Shown piece after piece: positions 32,282 to 40,988 of a stretch of 55,252 bases of DNA. Below the pieces are notes generated by a model. That model did no database searches and was not told the origin of the DNA. It saw only the letters and a list, made by a program, of their open reading frames with translations. The stretch spans positions 1 through 55,252 of the forward strand of contig NZ_RHNU01000015.1 in the NCBI RefSeq assembly GCF_003946015.1. Reading direction: 5' to 3'. The translations under genes and the position numbers were made by a program. Each line of letters starts with the position of its first letter. The first letter of the stretch is position 1. This stretch comes from Companilactobacillus insicii. Its GTDB lineage: Bacteria > Bacillota > Bacilli > Lactobacillales > Lactobacillaceae.

Positions 32282-33901
32282 ATGTTCTTAACAATCAAAA
32301 GAAACTTCATTTGGAATGGTGATGATATCTATTACCAATTCCAAAGAATTCAAAATATTATTTATTCAGTCAGGGATGCACACACGATACCAACAATATC
32401 TATTAATAATTTTGGATTAATAGGGTATGGAATCAATATATTCTATCCATGGGTAACTCTACTTCCGTTTGCAATAATATCTTTTTTTACAACTAACCCT
32501 ATTACTATATATTACGCAGGATTGTCGTTTTTCTTTTTTATTTCTTTTATAATCAGTCATTATTCAATGAAGTCATTTTCAGGATCTACTAAACAAGCTG
32601 TAATATTTGCAGTGGTATATAATTTCAGCACTTATCGACTTATTGAAATGATTGCTCGTTCTTCGATTGCCGAATATATTGCAACGATATTCTTGCCGTT
32701 ATGTTTATTGGGATTCTATGAAGTAGTATTTCGTGATTTTAGTAAGTGGAAGACACTAGTTGTTGGAATATCAATGGTCATATTCTCACATATCATTACG
32801 ACATTCCTACTAATTATCCTATTCGCTATATTAATAGTAGTTAATTTTCAGTTTATTGATCGACTTAATAAAAGATTGGTATCTTTGGTCAAGGCTGTTA
32901 CTATGACTATTTTAGCAACTAGTATTTTTACCGTTCCATTTATTATAGAAGAAACATTTCAAAAGTTCGGCGTTCCATCGCCAACAATACTGAAAGGTGA
33001 AAATATATCTAAACTAGTTATGAGCAGTTGGAACAATACTAGTAATCGAGCAATTGAGGGTAATGTCTACAATATTGGTCCCATTCTATTGATGATTTTA
33101 ATTGTTGGAATATTGTTTTATAAACGATTCGAAAAGAAATATAGAATTGTTTATTGGATATCAATCTGTAGTTTCTTATTGTCTACTAACTTGTTCCCAT
33201 GGAAATTACTACAAAATACACCAATTAATGTTATTCAGTTTCCTTTTAGGATATTGATGTTTACGACACTCTTTACTGGTGTAATTACCGCCAAGATAAT
33301 TGAACTGTCTTCTCAAGAATATAGAGTTAGAACAGGGCTAGTTATTGCGGGGATGTTTATAGTGATCAATTGTGGGTTATGGTCAATTTCGTTTAATAGT
33401 TCTGTTCATAAGACTCTGTTATCCAGAGATGATTTGGTCATTACTAATAAAATGATAAGAGAAAATAAAGTTCCGGATTCCTACTTAGAACAATACATTC
33501 CCAAAAACGCCCAGTCTCATTTGGACGATGTAGTAAATCATAATTTAGAAATCAATGGTGAAGTAAAGCAAGTTAAGCCAAAGATATCTCAAGAAGGTAA
33601 TGTATATACATTACGAAATATTGACAAAGGAGATATCATCGATATCCCTGTAACTTACTATAAGGGTACAGTAGTTGAAACTGGTAATAGACGAGTACCA
33701 GTTTATAGGAATAAAAAAGGTAGTTCTGAAATAATAGCACCTAAGGATCATGACAAGTTAGTTCTTGTTACAAGTTATCAGAATAATAAAGTTTATCTTG
33801 CAATTGTATTAGTTACTATACTTTCTTGGATCATTATTATAATTCCTCGTAGTTTATATAAAAAAATCAATTACAATACAGAACAAGAGCCAGCATTTTG
33901 A
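32282..33901 (+). CDS. polytopic membrane protein (glycosyltransferase GT-C-like)
   Basis: 539 residues from the first in-frame ATG, which has no RBS; the full protein probably begins at 32194. Twelve or so membrane segments fill residues 1-380. An Asp-Asp pair after the first helix (NFIWNGDDIYYQF), in the first external loop, resembles the GT-C glycosyltransferase site. A C-terminal extracytoplasmic domain (about 385-500) is followed by a last helix. It resembles the YfhO or PTPS-related membrane proteins of lactobacilli. Probably modifies a surface polymer. Terminators flank it on both sides. Confidence 0.6.
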   Translation: MFLTIKRNFIWNGDDIYYQFQRIQNIIYSVRDAHTIPTISINNFGLIGYGINIFYPWVTLLPFAIISFFTTNPITIYYAGLSFFFFISFIISHYSMKSFSGSTKQAVIFAVVYNFSTYRLIEMIARSSIAEYIATIFLPLCLLGFYEVVFRDFSKWKTLVVGISMVIFSHIITTFLLIILFAILIVVNFQFIDRLNKRLVSLVKAVTMTILATSIFTVPFIIEETFQKFGVPSPTILKGENISKLVMSSWNNTSNRAIEGNVYNIGPILLMILIVGILFYKRFEKKYRIVYWISICSFLLSTNLFPWKLLQNTPINVIQFPFRILMFTTLFTGVITAKIIELSSQEYRVRTGLVIAGMFIVINCGLWSISFNSSVHKTLLSRDDLVITNKMIRENKVPDSYLEQYIPKNAQSHLDDVVNHNLEINGEVKQVKPKISQEGNVYTLRNIDKGDIIDIPVTYYKGTVVETGNRRVPVYRNKKGSSEIIAPKDHDKLVLVTSYQNNKVYLAIVLVTILSWIIIIIPRSLYKKINYNTEQEPAF

Positions 33902-33948
33902 TTTTCGTAGCTTGTATCATCATGTAATCTTCCAATTATCACCATTCA

Positions 33949-33982
33949 AACCTGTAACTTAACCGTTACAGGTTTTTTGTTG
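33949..33982 (+). terminator. intrinsic terminator
   Basis: AACCTGTAAC and GTTACAGGTT with TTTTTT, the twin of 32092-32124. Confidence 0.9.
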
Positions 33983-34191
33983 AAAAAAATTAAATAATTC
34001 ATGGATATTCCTTGAGGGATTGAATCGAATCGACTATTATAAGAGTAGGCGTTATTTGGAGATACTATTAGTTAAAAGAGAATGAGTTAATAACATTTCT
34101 ATGATTTTGACTCTTGTTAATACGAGAATGTTACAAAATTGTTAGTTATAATACAGAAATGTTACAAAATTCAACCTTTTTCAATTAATAG
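33983..34191. other. regulatory region of the surface protein gene
   Basis: Contains a direct repeat, TGTTACAAAATT, at about 34129-34140 and 34160-34171 (31 bp apart, near three helical turns), just upstream of the promoter. No ORF with an RBS is visible. Confidence 0.4.
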
Positions 34192-34220
34192 TTGATTCAT
34201 AAGCCGGAGTTTCATATAAT
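34192..34220 (+). promoter_or_regulatory. strong promoter of the surface protein gene
   Basis: TTGATT (34192-34197) and TATAAT (34215-34220) with a 17-bp spacer. About 70 nt of leader precede the start codon. Confidence 0.75.
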
Positions 34221-34289
34221 GATTGTCAGTGGGATAGCCCACTGAACAAATTAAATAATAAATTCTTGTAGTCCAGGGGAGGATTAACA

Positions 34290-35786
34290 TTGAAAAAATC
34301 TATTAAATATGCAGGAATCGCTGCTGCTACACTTCTAACTGTTGCACCAGTTGCTGCTCCTGTTGTCTCAAACGTAACAACTGTACAAGCTGCAGATTCA
34401 GACAAGAATGCTGACCAAAGCGAAATCGACAAGGGTATTACTGATTTCGGTAACCAATTTGGTGATCAAGATGCTTCTGACGTTACTTTTGCTGCTAAAA
34501 ATCTAATTGGTTTAGGCAAAGATAATGCTGTTGACTTGGCAACGTTCCAAACAAATGCTGGTGCACTTTTGAATACTGACAATACAGCTAAATTAACTAA
34601 GCTTAAAGCACAAGGTGCTAAAGTTTATGTTACAGCTACAGATTTTAAGGGTACAACTTATGATGGTACAATTGGTAAAGACTCATCTGACTTGAATAGT
34701 GTTATGGCACTTGACAGCTATCTACCTATTAAAGTTACTGTTTATGTTCAATACAATGCACTTGATGGAACTGGTTATACTCCATTCAAGCAAGCTGCTA
34801 CATTTAACTTGAACAAGTCTGACGAAGACGAATTAACTTCAGTAAATGCTAAGTTCACAACACCACTTACAGTTGCTAAGAACTCTAAGGTTGCTGCTAC
34901 ACAATTGGTTAATGGCTCAAACGTATCATTGACTGACCAAAATGGTGACTCGATTGCTACAGATTCAATCACACTTGGTAAAGGTTATTTCTATACATAT
35001 TCAGAAGCTATGAAGGCAACTGACCCTGATACTGGTGATGTTAAAGAAGCAGATATCAGTCTTAAAGATGATGAAACTACATTGGATGAATTCAAGACAG
35101 CTGGTACATATTACCAACGTGTAACATATACTGCTAAGAGTGGTTCATCACTTGCTACATTACTTGGCAAGTTCACAACAGATCCTAATGGTTACTCAGT
35201 ATATGTAAATGGTAAGAAAGCTTCAGCAGGTTATGATTTTGTAAATACTGATGACACAATTTCATTTGTACGTGCTATCAATGTTTCTGATTCAGAAGCT
35301 GAATGGACAACAGAAAAGACTTCAGGCGTAGTTACAACAAAGAACGATGCTGACTACTACACATTGAAGAACAACGACAACAACTCAATCAAGAACCGTG
35401 CTCTTGCTAAGAACACTGCTTGGAAGACAAACGCTGTTCGTACAGACCAAAACGGTAACAAACAATACCGTGTTGCTACTGGTGAATGGATCGATGCAGA
35501 TTCAGTTACATTCAGTGACAAAGCAACTGACAACAACAATGGTACTGGCTTAACAGATATCGTTAAGACAAAGGGTGTTGTTGTAATTAACAAGGGTGCT
35601 AACTACGTTTACCCACTATTCGACGCTAACGGTGACACTATCAAAGGTCGTGCCGTAAGTGGAGACAACACTGCATGGCAAGTAGCTGCTACAGCTAAAG
35701 ATGCTGATGGCAATACTTACTACAAAGTTGCTACAAACGAATGGGTTATGGGTGGCGAAGGCGTTACTTTCAACGCTGCTAACTAA
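34290..35786 (+). CDS. secreted surface protein with two C-terminal SLAP domains
   Basis: 498 residues from a TTG at 34290 with GGGGAGGATT 5 nt upstream. Sec signal peptide ending near VQA-AD. A large unique region (about 35-345) with Thr/Lys/Asp-rich beta sequence is followed by two SLAP repeats (about 350-420 and 430-498, each ending GEWIDADSVTF or NEWVMGGEGVTF). Codon use is strongly biased (GCT, ACA, CGT), as in highly expressed genes. No Cys. Could be an S-layer-like or adhesive protein. Confidence 0.85.
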   Translation: MKKSIKYAGIAAATLLTVAPVAAPVVSNVTTVQAADSDKNADQSEIDKGITDFGNQFGDQDASDVTFAAKNLIGLGKDNAVDLATFQTNAGALLNTDNTAKLTKLKAQGAKVYVTATDFKGTTYDGTIGKDSSDLNSVMALDSYLPIKVTVYVQYNALDGTGYTPFKQAATFNLNKSDEDELTSVNAKFTTPLTVAKNSKVAATQLVNGSNVSLTDQNGDSIATDSITLGKGYFYTYSEAMKATDPDTGDVKEADISLKDDETTLDEFKTAGTYYQRVTYTAKSGSSLATLLGKFTTDPNGYSVYVNGKKASAGYDFVNTDDTISFVRAINVSDSEAEWTTEKTSGVVTTKNDADYYTLKNNDNNSIKNRALAKNTAWKTNAVRTDQNGNKQYRVATGEWIDADSVTFSDKATDNNNGTGLTDIVKTKGVVVINKGANYVYPLFDANGDTIKGRAVSGDNTAWQVAATAKDADGNTYYKVATNEWVMGGEGVTFNAAN

Positions 35787-35798
35787 TAATCTTTAATT

Positions 35799-35830
35799 AA
35801 AGGACTCCGTAAGGAGTTCCTTTTTTTTGC
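35799..35830 (+). terminator. intrinsic terminator
   Basis: AAAGGACTCC and GGAGTTCCTTT form the stem with a GTAA loop, then TTTTTTTT. Confidence 0.9.
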
Positions 35831-35914
35831 ATTTTTTTAAAATTACTGGATTTTGATGGAAAGAGTACTCTGAAAACTATATGATAGAGACATAGAGTTT
35901 GAGAGGAGAATTAG

Positions 35915-36880
35915 ATGTTACGTAATATAAAAAGAGTTCTATTGATCGTGTCTATGTTGGTAGTCTCGATTGGAATACTAGCATTGGCTGGAACAAGCGA
36001 AGTAAAGGCTGCAGATGCTGGTACAGATAAGATTATCGTTGGTTCAACTAAGTCAGTATCTTCATTACCATTGTATGCGGCTGAACAGTCTAAGTTATAC
36101 ACTAAGAATGGTATCGATGTTGAATTGAAGCTTTATGATACAAATGCTGAATTGAATCAAGCAATTGCTAATAATGAGATCAATGTTGCAGTTACAGATT
36201 TAGTTAATTATTCTTCATTCGCTAAAGGAAGTAACTGGAAGATTGGTAGTACTATGCCTGGTTATAATGGCCTAGTTGCAAATAAGAAGTACAAGAGTAT
36301 TAAGAGCTTAAAAGGTAAAAAAATTGCTGTAGATAAAAAAGACATCAGTGGCTATTATCTTAAGAATCTTTTGAAGAAGAAGAACAAGATGAAGTTATCT
36401 GATGTTAAAATCAAGCAAGTTGATTCAGAATCAACTAGAGTCAGTGACTTGAAGGATAAGAAAGTTGCTGCTGCAATTTTAAGTGATCCTTCGATTAGTA
36501 ATGCCAAGGCAAATGGCGCTAAGGTTTTGAATAAGCAATCTTATAAGAAGGATAACGGAAATATTCTTGTATTTTCTAAGGATTTCTTAAGTAAGAATGT
36601 TGCTTCCACTAACTCGTTATATAGTGTAATCAAAGAAACAATTAGAGATATCAATAAGCAAGGTTATGTGGCTTATGACATGGTATTAAGTAAGTATGGA
36701 GTAAGTGACAAAGCAGTTGGTATTTTGAATAATATGGATAGTTTATCTATGAAGAAGCCTCATAAGGTTAAGTCATCAGACTTCAAGAAAACATTTAAGT
36801 ATGCTAAGAGCAAGAAGATGTATAAGGGTAAGATTAGTTTGAAAAAGTTTAGTTATTCTATTAAACAAGTTAAAAAATAG
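35915..36880 (+). CDS. periplasmic-type substrate-binding protein (NMT1/SsuA-like), orphan
   Basis: 321 residues. Sec signal peptide with cleavage near VKA-AD and no lipobox Cys, unusual for a Gram-positive binding protein. The core VGSTKSVSSLPLYAAEQSKLYTKNGIDVELK and IANNEINVAVTDL is the NMT1/ABC type. The C-terminal 50 residues are extremely Lys-rich (basic), so it may stick to the wall by charge. No permease or ATPase is nearby. A 3' remnant of a related gene lies at 42391. Confidence 0.75.
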   Translation: MLRNIKRVLLIVSMLVVSIGILALAGTSEVKAADAGTDKIIVGSTKSVSSLPLYAAEQSKLYTKNGIDVELKLYDTNAELNQAIANNEINVAVTDLVNYSSFAKGSNWKIGSTMPGYNGLVANKKYKSIKSLKGKKIAVDKKDISGYYLKNLLKKKNKMKLSDVKIKQVDSESTRVSDLKDKKVAAAILSDPSISNAKANGAKVLNKQSYKKDNGNILVFSKDFLSKNVASTNSLYSVIKETIRDINKQGYVAYDMVLSKYGVSDKAVGILNNMDSLSMKKPHKVKSSDFKKTFKYAKSKKMYKGKISLKKFSYSIKQVKK

Positions 36881-36884
36881 TCAA

Positions 36885-36928
36885 AATAAGACCACGATGG
36901 TATGTTTACTGTCGTGGTCTTATTTTGG
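36885..36928 (+). terminator. intrinsic terminator
   Basis: AAATAAGACCACGA and TCGTGGTCTTATTTT form a perfect stem. Confidence 0.9.
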
Positions 36929-37041
36929 TTATGGCTGTTGTTATAATGTAAAACTAAGTATATACTAATAGTGAAAAGATTCACAAATTATTATAAATAA
37001 TGACTTGTGATCTTTTACTAAAGTATTGGAGGGATATTTGT

Positions 37042-37377
37042 ATGAAGATGAATAAATTATTAGCAGGGGCAGCAGTGATGTGTATTGGAATGGCACCAGT
37101 TGTATCAATGGCAGTTACTAATGTACAGACAGTACAAGCAAGTGTTGGAACTCCATTTAGTGTTGGTGGAACTGGCGGAGTGGTAGTTATTACTTCCACA
37201 ATTGCTCGTATCTATGATTCTAACGGTAATTTTAATTCAGAGTTCACAAATCGTGGATTACCTCAAAACAGTACATGGGCAACTACTAAGGGATACCAGT
37301 ATAATGGACATTCTTATTATTTAGTTGCAACAAATCAATATGTCAGAGATGACGATGCTTATTTTTATTTTAAGTAA
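37042..37377 (+). CDS. small secreted protein with one SLAP domain
   Basis: 111 residues from the ATG at 37042 (GGAGGGAT upstream). Signal peptide to about VQA-SV; a single SLAP domain (about 45-111, YYLVATNQYVRDDD). No other domain. Function unknown; probably a wall-bound peptide. Confidence 0.75.
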   Translation: MKMNKLLAGAAVMCIGMAPVVSMAVTNVQTVQASVGTPFSVGGTGGVVVITSTIARIYDSNGNFNSEFTNRGLPQNSTWATTKGYQYNGHSYYLVATNQYVRDDDAYFYFK

Positions 37378-37379
37378 TA

Positions 37380-37415
37380 TTGTGAATCCACTGCTTATTG
37401 CAGTGGATTTTTTTG
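37380..37415 (+). terminator. intrinsic terminator
   Basis: AATCCACTGC and GCAGTGGATT form the stem with TTATT as loop, followed by TTTTT. Confidence 0.8.
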
Positions 37416-37443
37416 ACTCAATGAAAGGAGAGATGATAATACT

Positions 37444-38166
37444 ATGGAATTAATAAAGGAGATGTTTGCTCCAAAAAAAATTTTATCTGATTTATTGGTT
37501 TCTTTAGTTATTACTTTTATTATTGTCATTATTATAGGTGTCATAACAGGAGAAAAGGTTATATCCATTTTGTTTGATATTCAAATATTATTAGGAATAT
37601 TATTTCTTTATATTACGATTATTCCGTTAGTTTTTGAGATTAGAGCAGTATTGATTCCTGAGTATAAAGATTTTAAAGAAAGGGTAGTGTTACCAACTAA
37701 GAGATTTAGAGAAGTTATAGAACTAATGTCTAAAAAGAAGATTGATATTAATTCAACAGACTATTATGTGTTAAAAAAACTGTATTCATCAATAGCGGTA
37801 TTGTATATGAATAATTATCTAAGTAAAGAAAAGAATATTGAAATATTTGTTAGTAATCTTAGAGGTTTAAATATCAGTACTCTGTATTTAATGAGAGAAA
37901 AAATTCAGAATGGATTTGATGTCAGAAGATTGTTTATTAAGATAGATGAAGTTATGATACCACTTACTTTTGGTGGAATGTTATCGCAAATAAATACTTT
38001 TGTGGGTCCTTCAATTGAATTTTTTCTTGTATTTATTACTTTACTTTCGATTGGATTATTTTCACCATTTTGGTTTACTGAATTTTCAAGTAAGCATGAG
38101 TATACCATGTTACTTTATTATTTAGATCAAGTTATAAATTCAAAGAAGACAAATTATGGGAGATAG
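37444..38166 (+). CDS. hypothetical membrane protein
   Basis: 240 residues. Two N-terminal helices (about 20-70), a soluble middle (70-185) with Lys/Arg-rich helices, and two C-terminal segments (about 180-215). RBS AAAGGAGAG precedes the ATG. I do not recognise the family. Very AT-rich; sits upstream of the first Panacea gene with a separate promoter. Confidence 0.65.
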   Translation: MELIKEMFAPKKILSDLLVSLVITFIIVIIIGVITGEKVISILFDIQILLGILFLYITIIPLVFEIRAVLIPEYKDFKERVVLPTKRFREVIELMSKKKIDINSTDYYVLKKLYSSIAVLYMNNYLSKEKNIEIFVSNLRGLNISTLYLMREKIQNGFDVRRLFIKIDEVMIPLTFGGMLSQINTFVGPSIEFFLVFITLLSIGLFSPFWFTEFSSKHEYTMLLYYLDQVINSKKTNYGR

Positions 38167-38258
38167 TTGCTAAGGGAACATACGTTTGATATACTATAGT
38201 TCTACTAATGCGTAACAATAATTGGTATAATGCTTTAAGGAAAGGGAGTGCATATTGT

Positions 38259-38696
38259 ATGAAAAATATGAATAAATTTGCAGAACATGTCATATATGTT
38301 GCTCATAATTCATCAAAAAATAAAACAATTACTAATTTGCAATTGCAAAAGGTGATGTACTTTTCTATTCAAGATTACATACGTGATAATGGAATAGATT
38401 CTGAGTTGGAAGATATGTATGATATCCCCTTCGAAGCTTGGCCCTATGGTCCAGTAAATAGAGACGAATACTTTAAGAATAGCATGTATGGTAGTAACGA
38501 TATTTTCGATGGTGGTAAAGAGTGTGATGATTTTGAGAAATTTAATCAATACATAATTAGTAATTCTAATGAAAATGTCTATGAATTGGTTAAAAGAAGT
38601 CATCAAGAAGATAAGTGGAAAGATAACGAAGAAAAGATTAAAAAGCATAAACTGGTGGAGTACAGTTTGGAAGATATAGCTTATGGCGCAAAATGA
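38259..38696 (+). CDS. Panacea-domain protein 1 (antitoxin-like)
   Basis: 145 residues from the ATG at 38259 (AAGGGAGTG upstream). NLQLQKVMYFSIQDY and IPFEAWPYGPVNRDEY are the conserved blocks of the Panacea (SocA/DUF4065) domain. Panacea proteins serve as antitoxins that neutralise unrelated toxins, including membrane-acting ones. It overlaps the next gene by 14 bp, so that gene is the expected toxin partner. Confidence 0.85.
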   Translation: MKNMNKFAEHVIYVAHNSSKNKTITNLQLQKVMYFSIQDYIRDNGIDSELEDMYDIPFEAWPYGPVNRDEYFKNSMYGSNDIFDGGKECDDFEKFNQYIISNSNENVYELVKRSHQEDKWKDNEEKIKKHKLVEYSLEDIAYGAK

Positions 38697-39596
38697 CAAT
38701 GAACAATTTAGAAATATACTTCAATCTATGGAAGTTTTAGTCGGTTCTCCCAATGAAATAATAAAATCGAAAGACTATATTTCTTTAAAGGATTATTTGA
38801 AAAATGTTTCAAGAATTCCATATGTTGTAATATCTGGACTTATTTATCAAAATAGTCTTGATCCACAGTTTCTCGATGTTCTTAACGAAATTGTGGATGA
38901 TAAACTCGATGAAGAATTAAAGAAGGATTAAAGAAGGATTCAGTTCTAGAGAATAAAATGCATAAGTTAATTGATCATATTCAACTTGCAACAATGCAAA
39001 AAGAGAAACTAATAGATGATCGAAAAGCGGAAATATTTAGATTGAAAATAGATATTGATAAATATAAAAGAAGTTTGGATCAATCTGAAGAAAAAGTTGA
39101 AGGACTTAACAAGCAGTTGACATCTATGCAGGGTAAAATGTATTCAGATGTTATTACGATATTAGGCATTTTTACAGCTATTACGTTTGCTACTTTTGGT
39201 GGTCTGCAATTGTTGGGAAATGTTTTTGGAAAAATAAAACATCTTTCACACCAAGATGTGGGTAGTGAATTAATGCTAGGTGCGGTATTTCTATTTGGTA
39301 CATATATGATTCTTATTGCATTGTTAACTGGTATTTCGAAGTTAACAAATAAATCTTATAAGACTTCATTCCCAACAAGATTTCTTATGATATTTAGCTT
39401 TTCTGTGATATTTATCATTGGAATGGTTTATGCTAATCCAAGTGTTTGGTCAATTATTATGAGGAATGTTTGGTTAATAGCTATTTTATTATGTGCTGCA
39501 ATTATCGTTGATGTAGTATATGAGAAAAAAGATACTATTAAAGTTCCACATATTAATATCCTTTGTTCAAACAGAAAAGACAAGAATGATAGCTGA
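38683..39596 (+). pseudogene. membrane protein partner of Panacea 1, split by an 11-bp duplication
   Basis: Two ORFs, 38683-38931 (82 aa, ends LDEELKKD) and 38958-39596 (212 aa), would be one continuous protein of about 301 residues if one copy of the tandem 11-mer at 38919-38940 were removed. The predicted protein has a coiled-coil-like middle (KAEIFRLKIDIDKYKRS) and about four to five membrane helices. The second ORF has no RBS. Placed directly after a Panacea gene, it is a likely membrane toxin whose loss is tolerated. No family recognised. Confidence 0.7.
38919..38940 (+). repeat. 11-bp tandem duplication, two copies
   Basis: AAAGAAGGATT occurs twice in a row (38919-38929 and 38930-38940). 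Eleven bases are not a multiple of three, so the second copy creates a TAA stop. Confidence 0.9.
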
Positions 39597-39620
39597 TTAG
39601 CTACTGTTCTTGTCTTTTTG
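39580..39620 (+). terminator. intrinsic terminator overlapping a stop codon
   Basis: AAAAGACAAGAA and TTCTTGTCTTTTT form the stem with AGCT/AGCT inside; it spans the TGA of the preceding ORF. Confidence 0.75.
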
Positions 39621-39720
39621 CATATGTATTCGATTTTTAATTGATCTGGAAATATCGATAAAATCGTTTCTATTATTTAATAGTTTGTGCTGACGGTTGC
39701 AAGAACCGATGAAATAGTAA

Positions 39721-40752
39721 TTAAATAAAATAATGGTTAATAAAGGGGATGTTACTCAAAGCCCAAACAAAAACAATACATACAAGTATAGCTACGGGAA
39801 ATACAGCTAAGTAATTTAATGGATTAATAACATGTTGAACGAGGTCAATCACAATACCATGTGTAAGGTAAATACCATATGTAAGTGGAGCAATGGTTTC
39901 AACACTGCTTTGAATTCTCATTGGATACTTATCTTCGAACTTTTTCAATATTAAGAACGCTGAACTTGCTAGGAAAGGTAATAATGCAGCTGTTAATAAA
40001 CTAGCTAGTGGTTTCTGTTGTAATGAGTACTTACTAATTACATACATATTAGCAATCGCCAGTAACATACCAATGATGAAGGTATTTAGATGTAACTTTA
40101 GATTTATCTTTTCTTTATCTACGTTAGATAGTTTATAACCTAATATGAAGTATCCAGCCATTCTTGATAAGAATGTGAATACTGATCCATAGGCTGTGAA
40201 GTATATTCCTGATTCAGGTGGCAACGACGATACTAATCCTGGTAAGAAGATATTGGTGATATACCAGAGGATTAAGATGTAATTAATGACTGAATCACTT
40301 GCCTTATCAATGAATGCTTTGATGGCTGGTGAGACTAGGTAAAATCCTAATAATGGGTACAGGAACCAAAAGGCAGTCACAACTGGTTGATGGTAAAGCA
40401 ATGCAACCTTATTAACTATTGCTCCCAGATTGAACCCTTCATTGATTGTTTGGAAGTAAACGGCTGAGATGATTGCCCAGATTATAAATGGTACTCCAAC
40501 TCTAACTAGTCGATGTTTGAATAGGTACTTTATATCTGTTGTCTTGGAACTATTAAGTATAGTTGCACCACTAATCATGTAGAAGAGCGGTACAGCAATC
40601 TCGGTCACAGTGACCAACATATTAGCCGGAGCCCACGTCCTGCTAGAACTTGGTCCGGCAATTAGTATATTGGCACATGTGTGAGCGAAGACAACCGCCA
40701 GCATGGCAACCACCCGGATGATATCAATATAAATAATTCTTTTACGTCTCAT
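39721..40752 (-). CDS. acyltransferase 3 family membrane protein, paralogue 1
   Basis: 343 residues with about ten membrane helices. The first helix carries the family motif DIIRVVAMLAVVFAH (Arg, His conserved), as in OafA/WecH-type O-acetylases that modify surface polysaccharides. Divergent from a closely similar paralogue at 40989 (many identical blocks, e.g. YFILGYKLSN). No RBS problem: GGATCTG lies close to the ATG, weak. Target glycan unknown. Confidence 0.85.
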   Translation of the reverse strand: MRRKRIIYIDIIRVVAMLAVVFAHTCANILIAGPSSSRTWAPANMLVTVTEIAVPLFYMISGATILNSSKTTDIKYLFKHRLVRVGVPFIIWAIISAVYFQTINEGFNLGAIVNKVALLYHQPVVTAFWFLYPLLGFYLVSPAIKAFIDKASDSVINYILILWYITNIFLPGLVSSLPPESGIYFTAYGSVFTFLSRMAGYFILGYKLSNVDKEKINLKLHLNTFIIGMLLAIANMYVISKYSLQQKPLASLLTAALLPFLASSAFLILKKFEDKYPMRIQSSVETIAPLTYGIYLTHGIVIDLVQHVINPLNYLAVFPVAILVCIVFVWALSNIPFINHYFI

Positions 40753-40988
40753 TTTTCAGATCCTTTGTGATTGTTATTATTTAATTATACAGTCAATTAA
40801 TTGATAGATTATATAGCGTTTAATTATTTAATATAATTTTAGTAATAAGCATTATTCAACTAGGATTACACATTTGTGTGGTTCTTTTATTTTTAATAAA
40901 CTTTTTTTAAATTGGCACCCTTGCCTTAATTTTTTTGAAAATATTCATGTATAATTGAATAATATCAAACATAGGGGAATTTAGTAGG

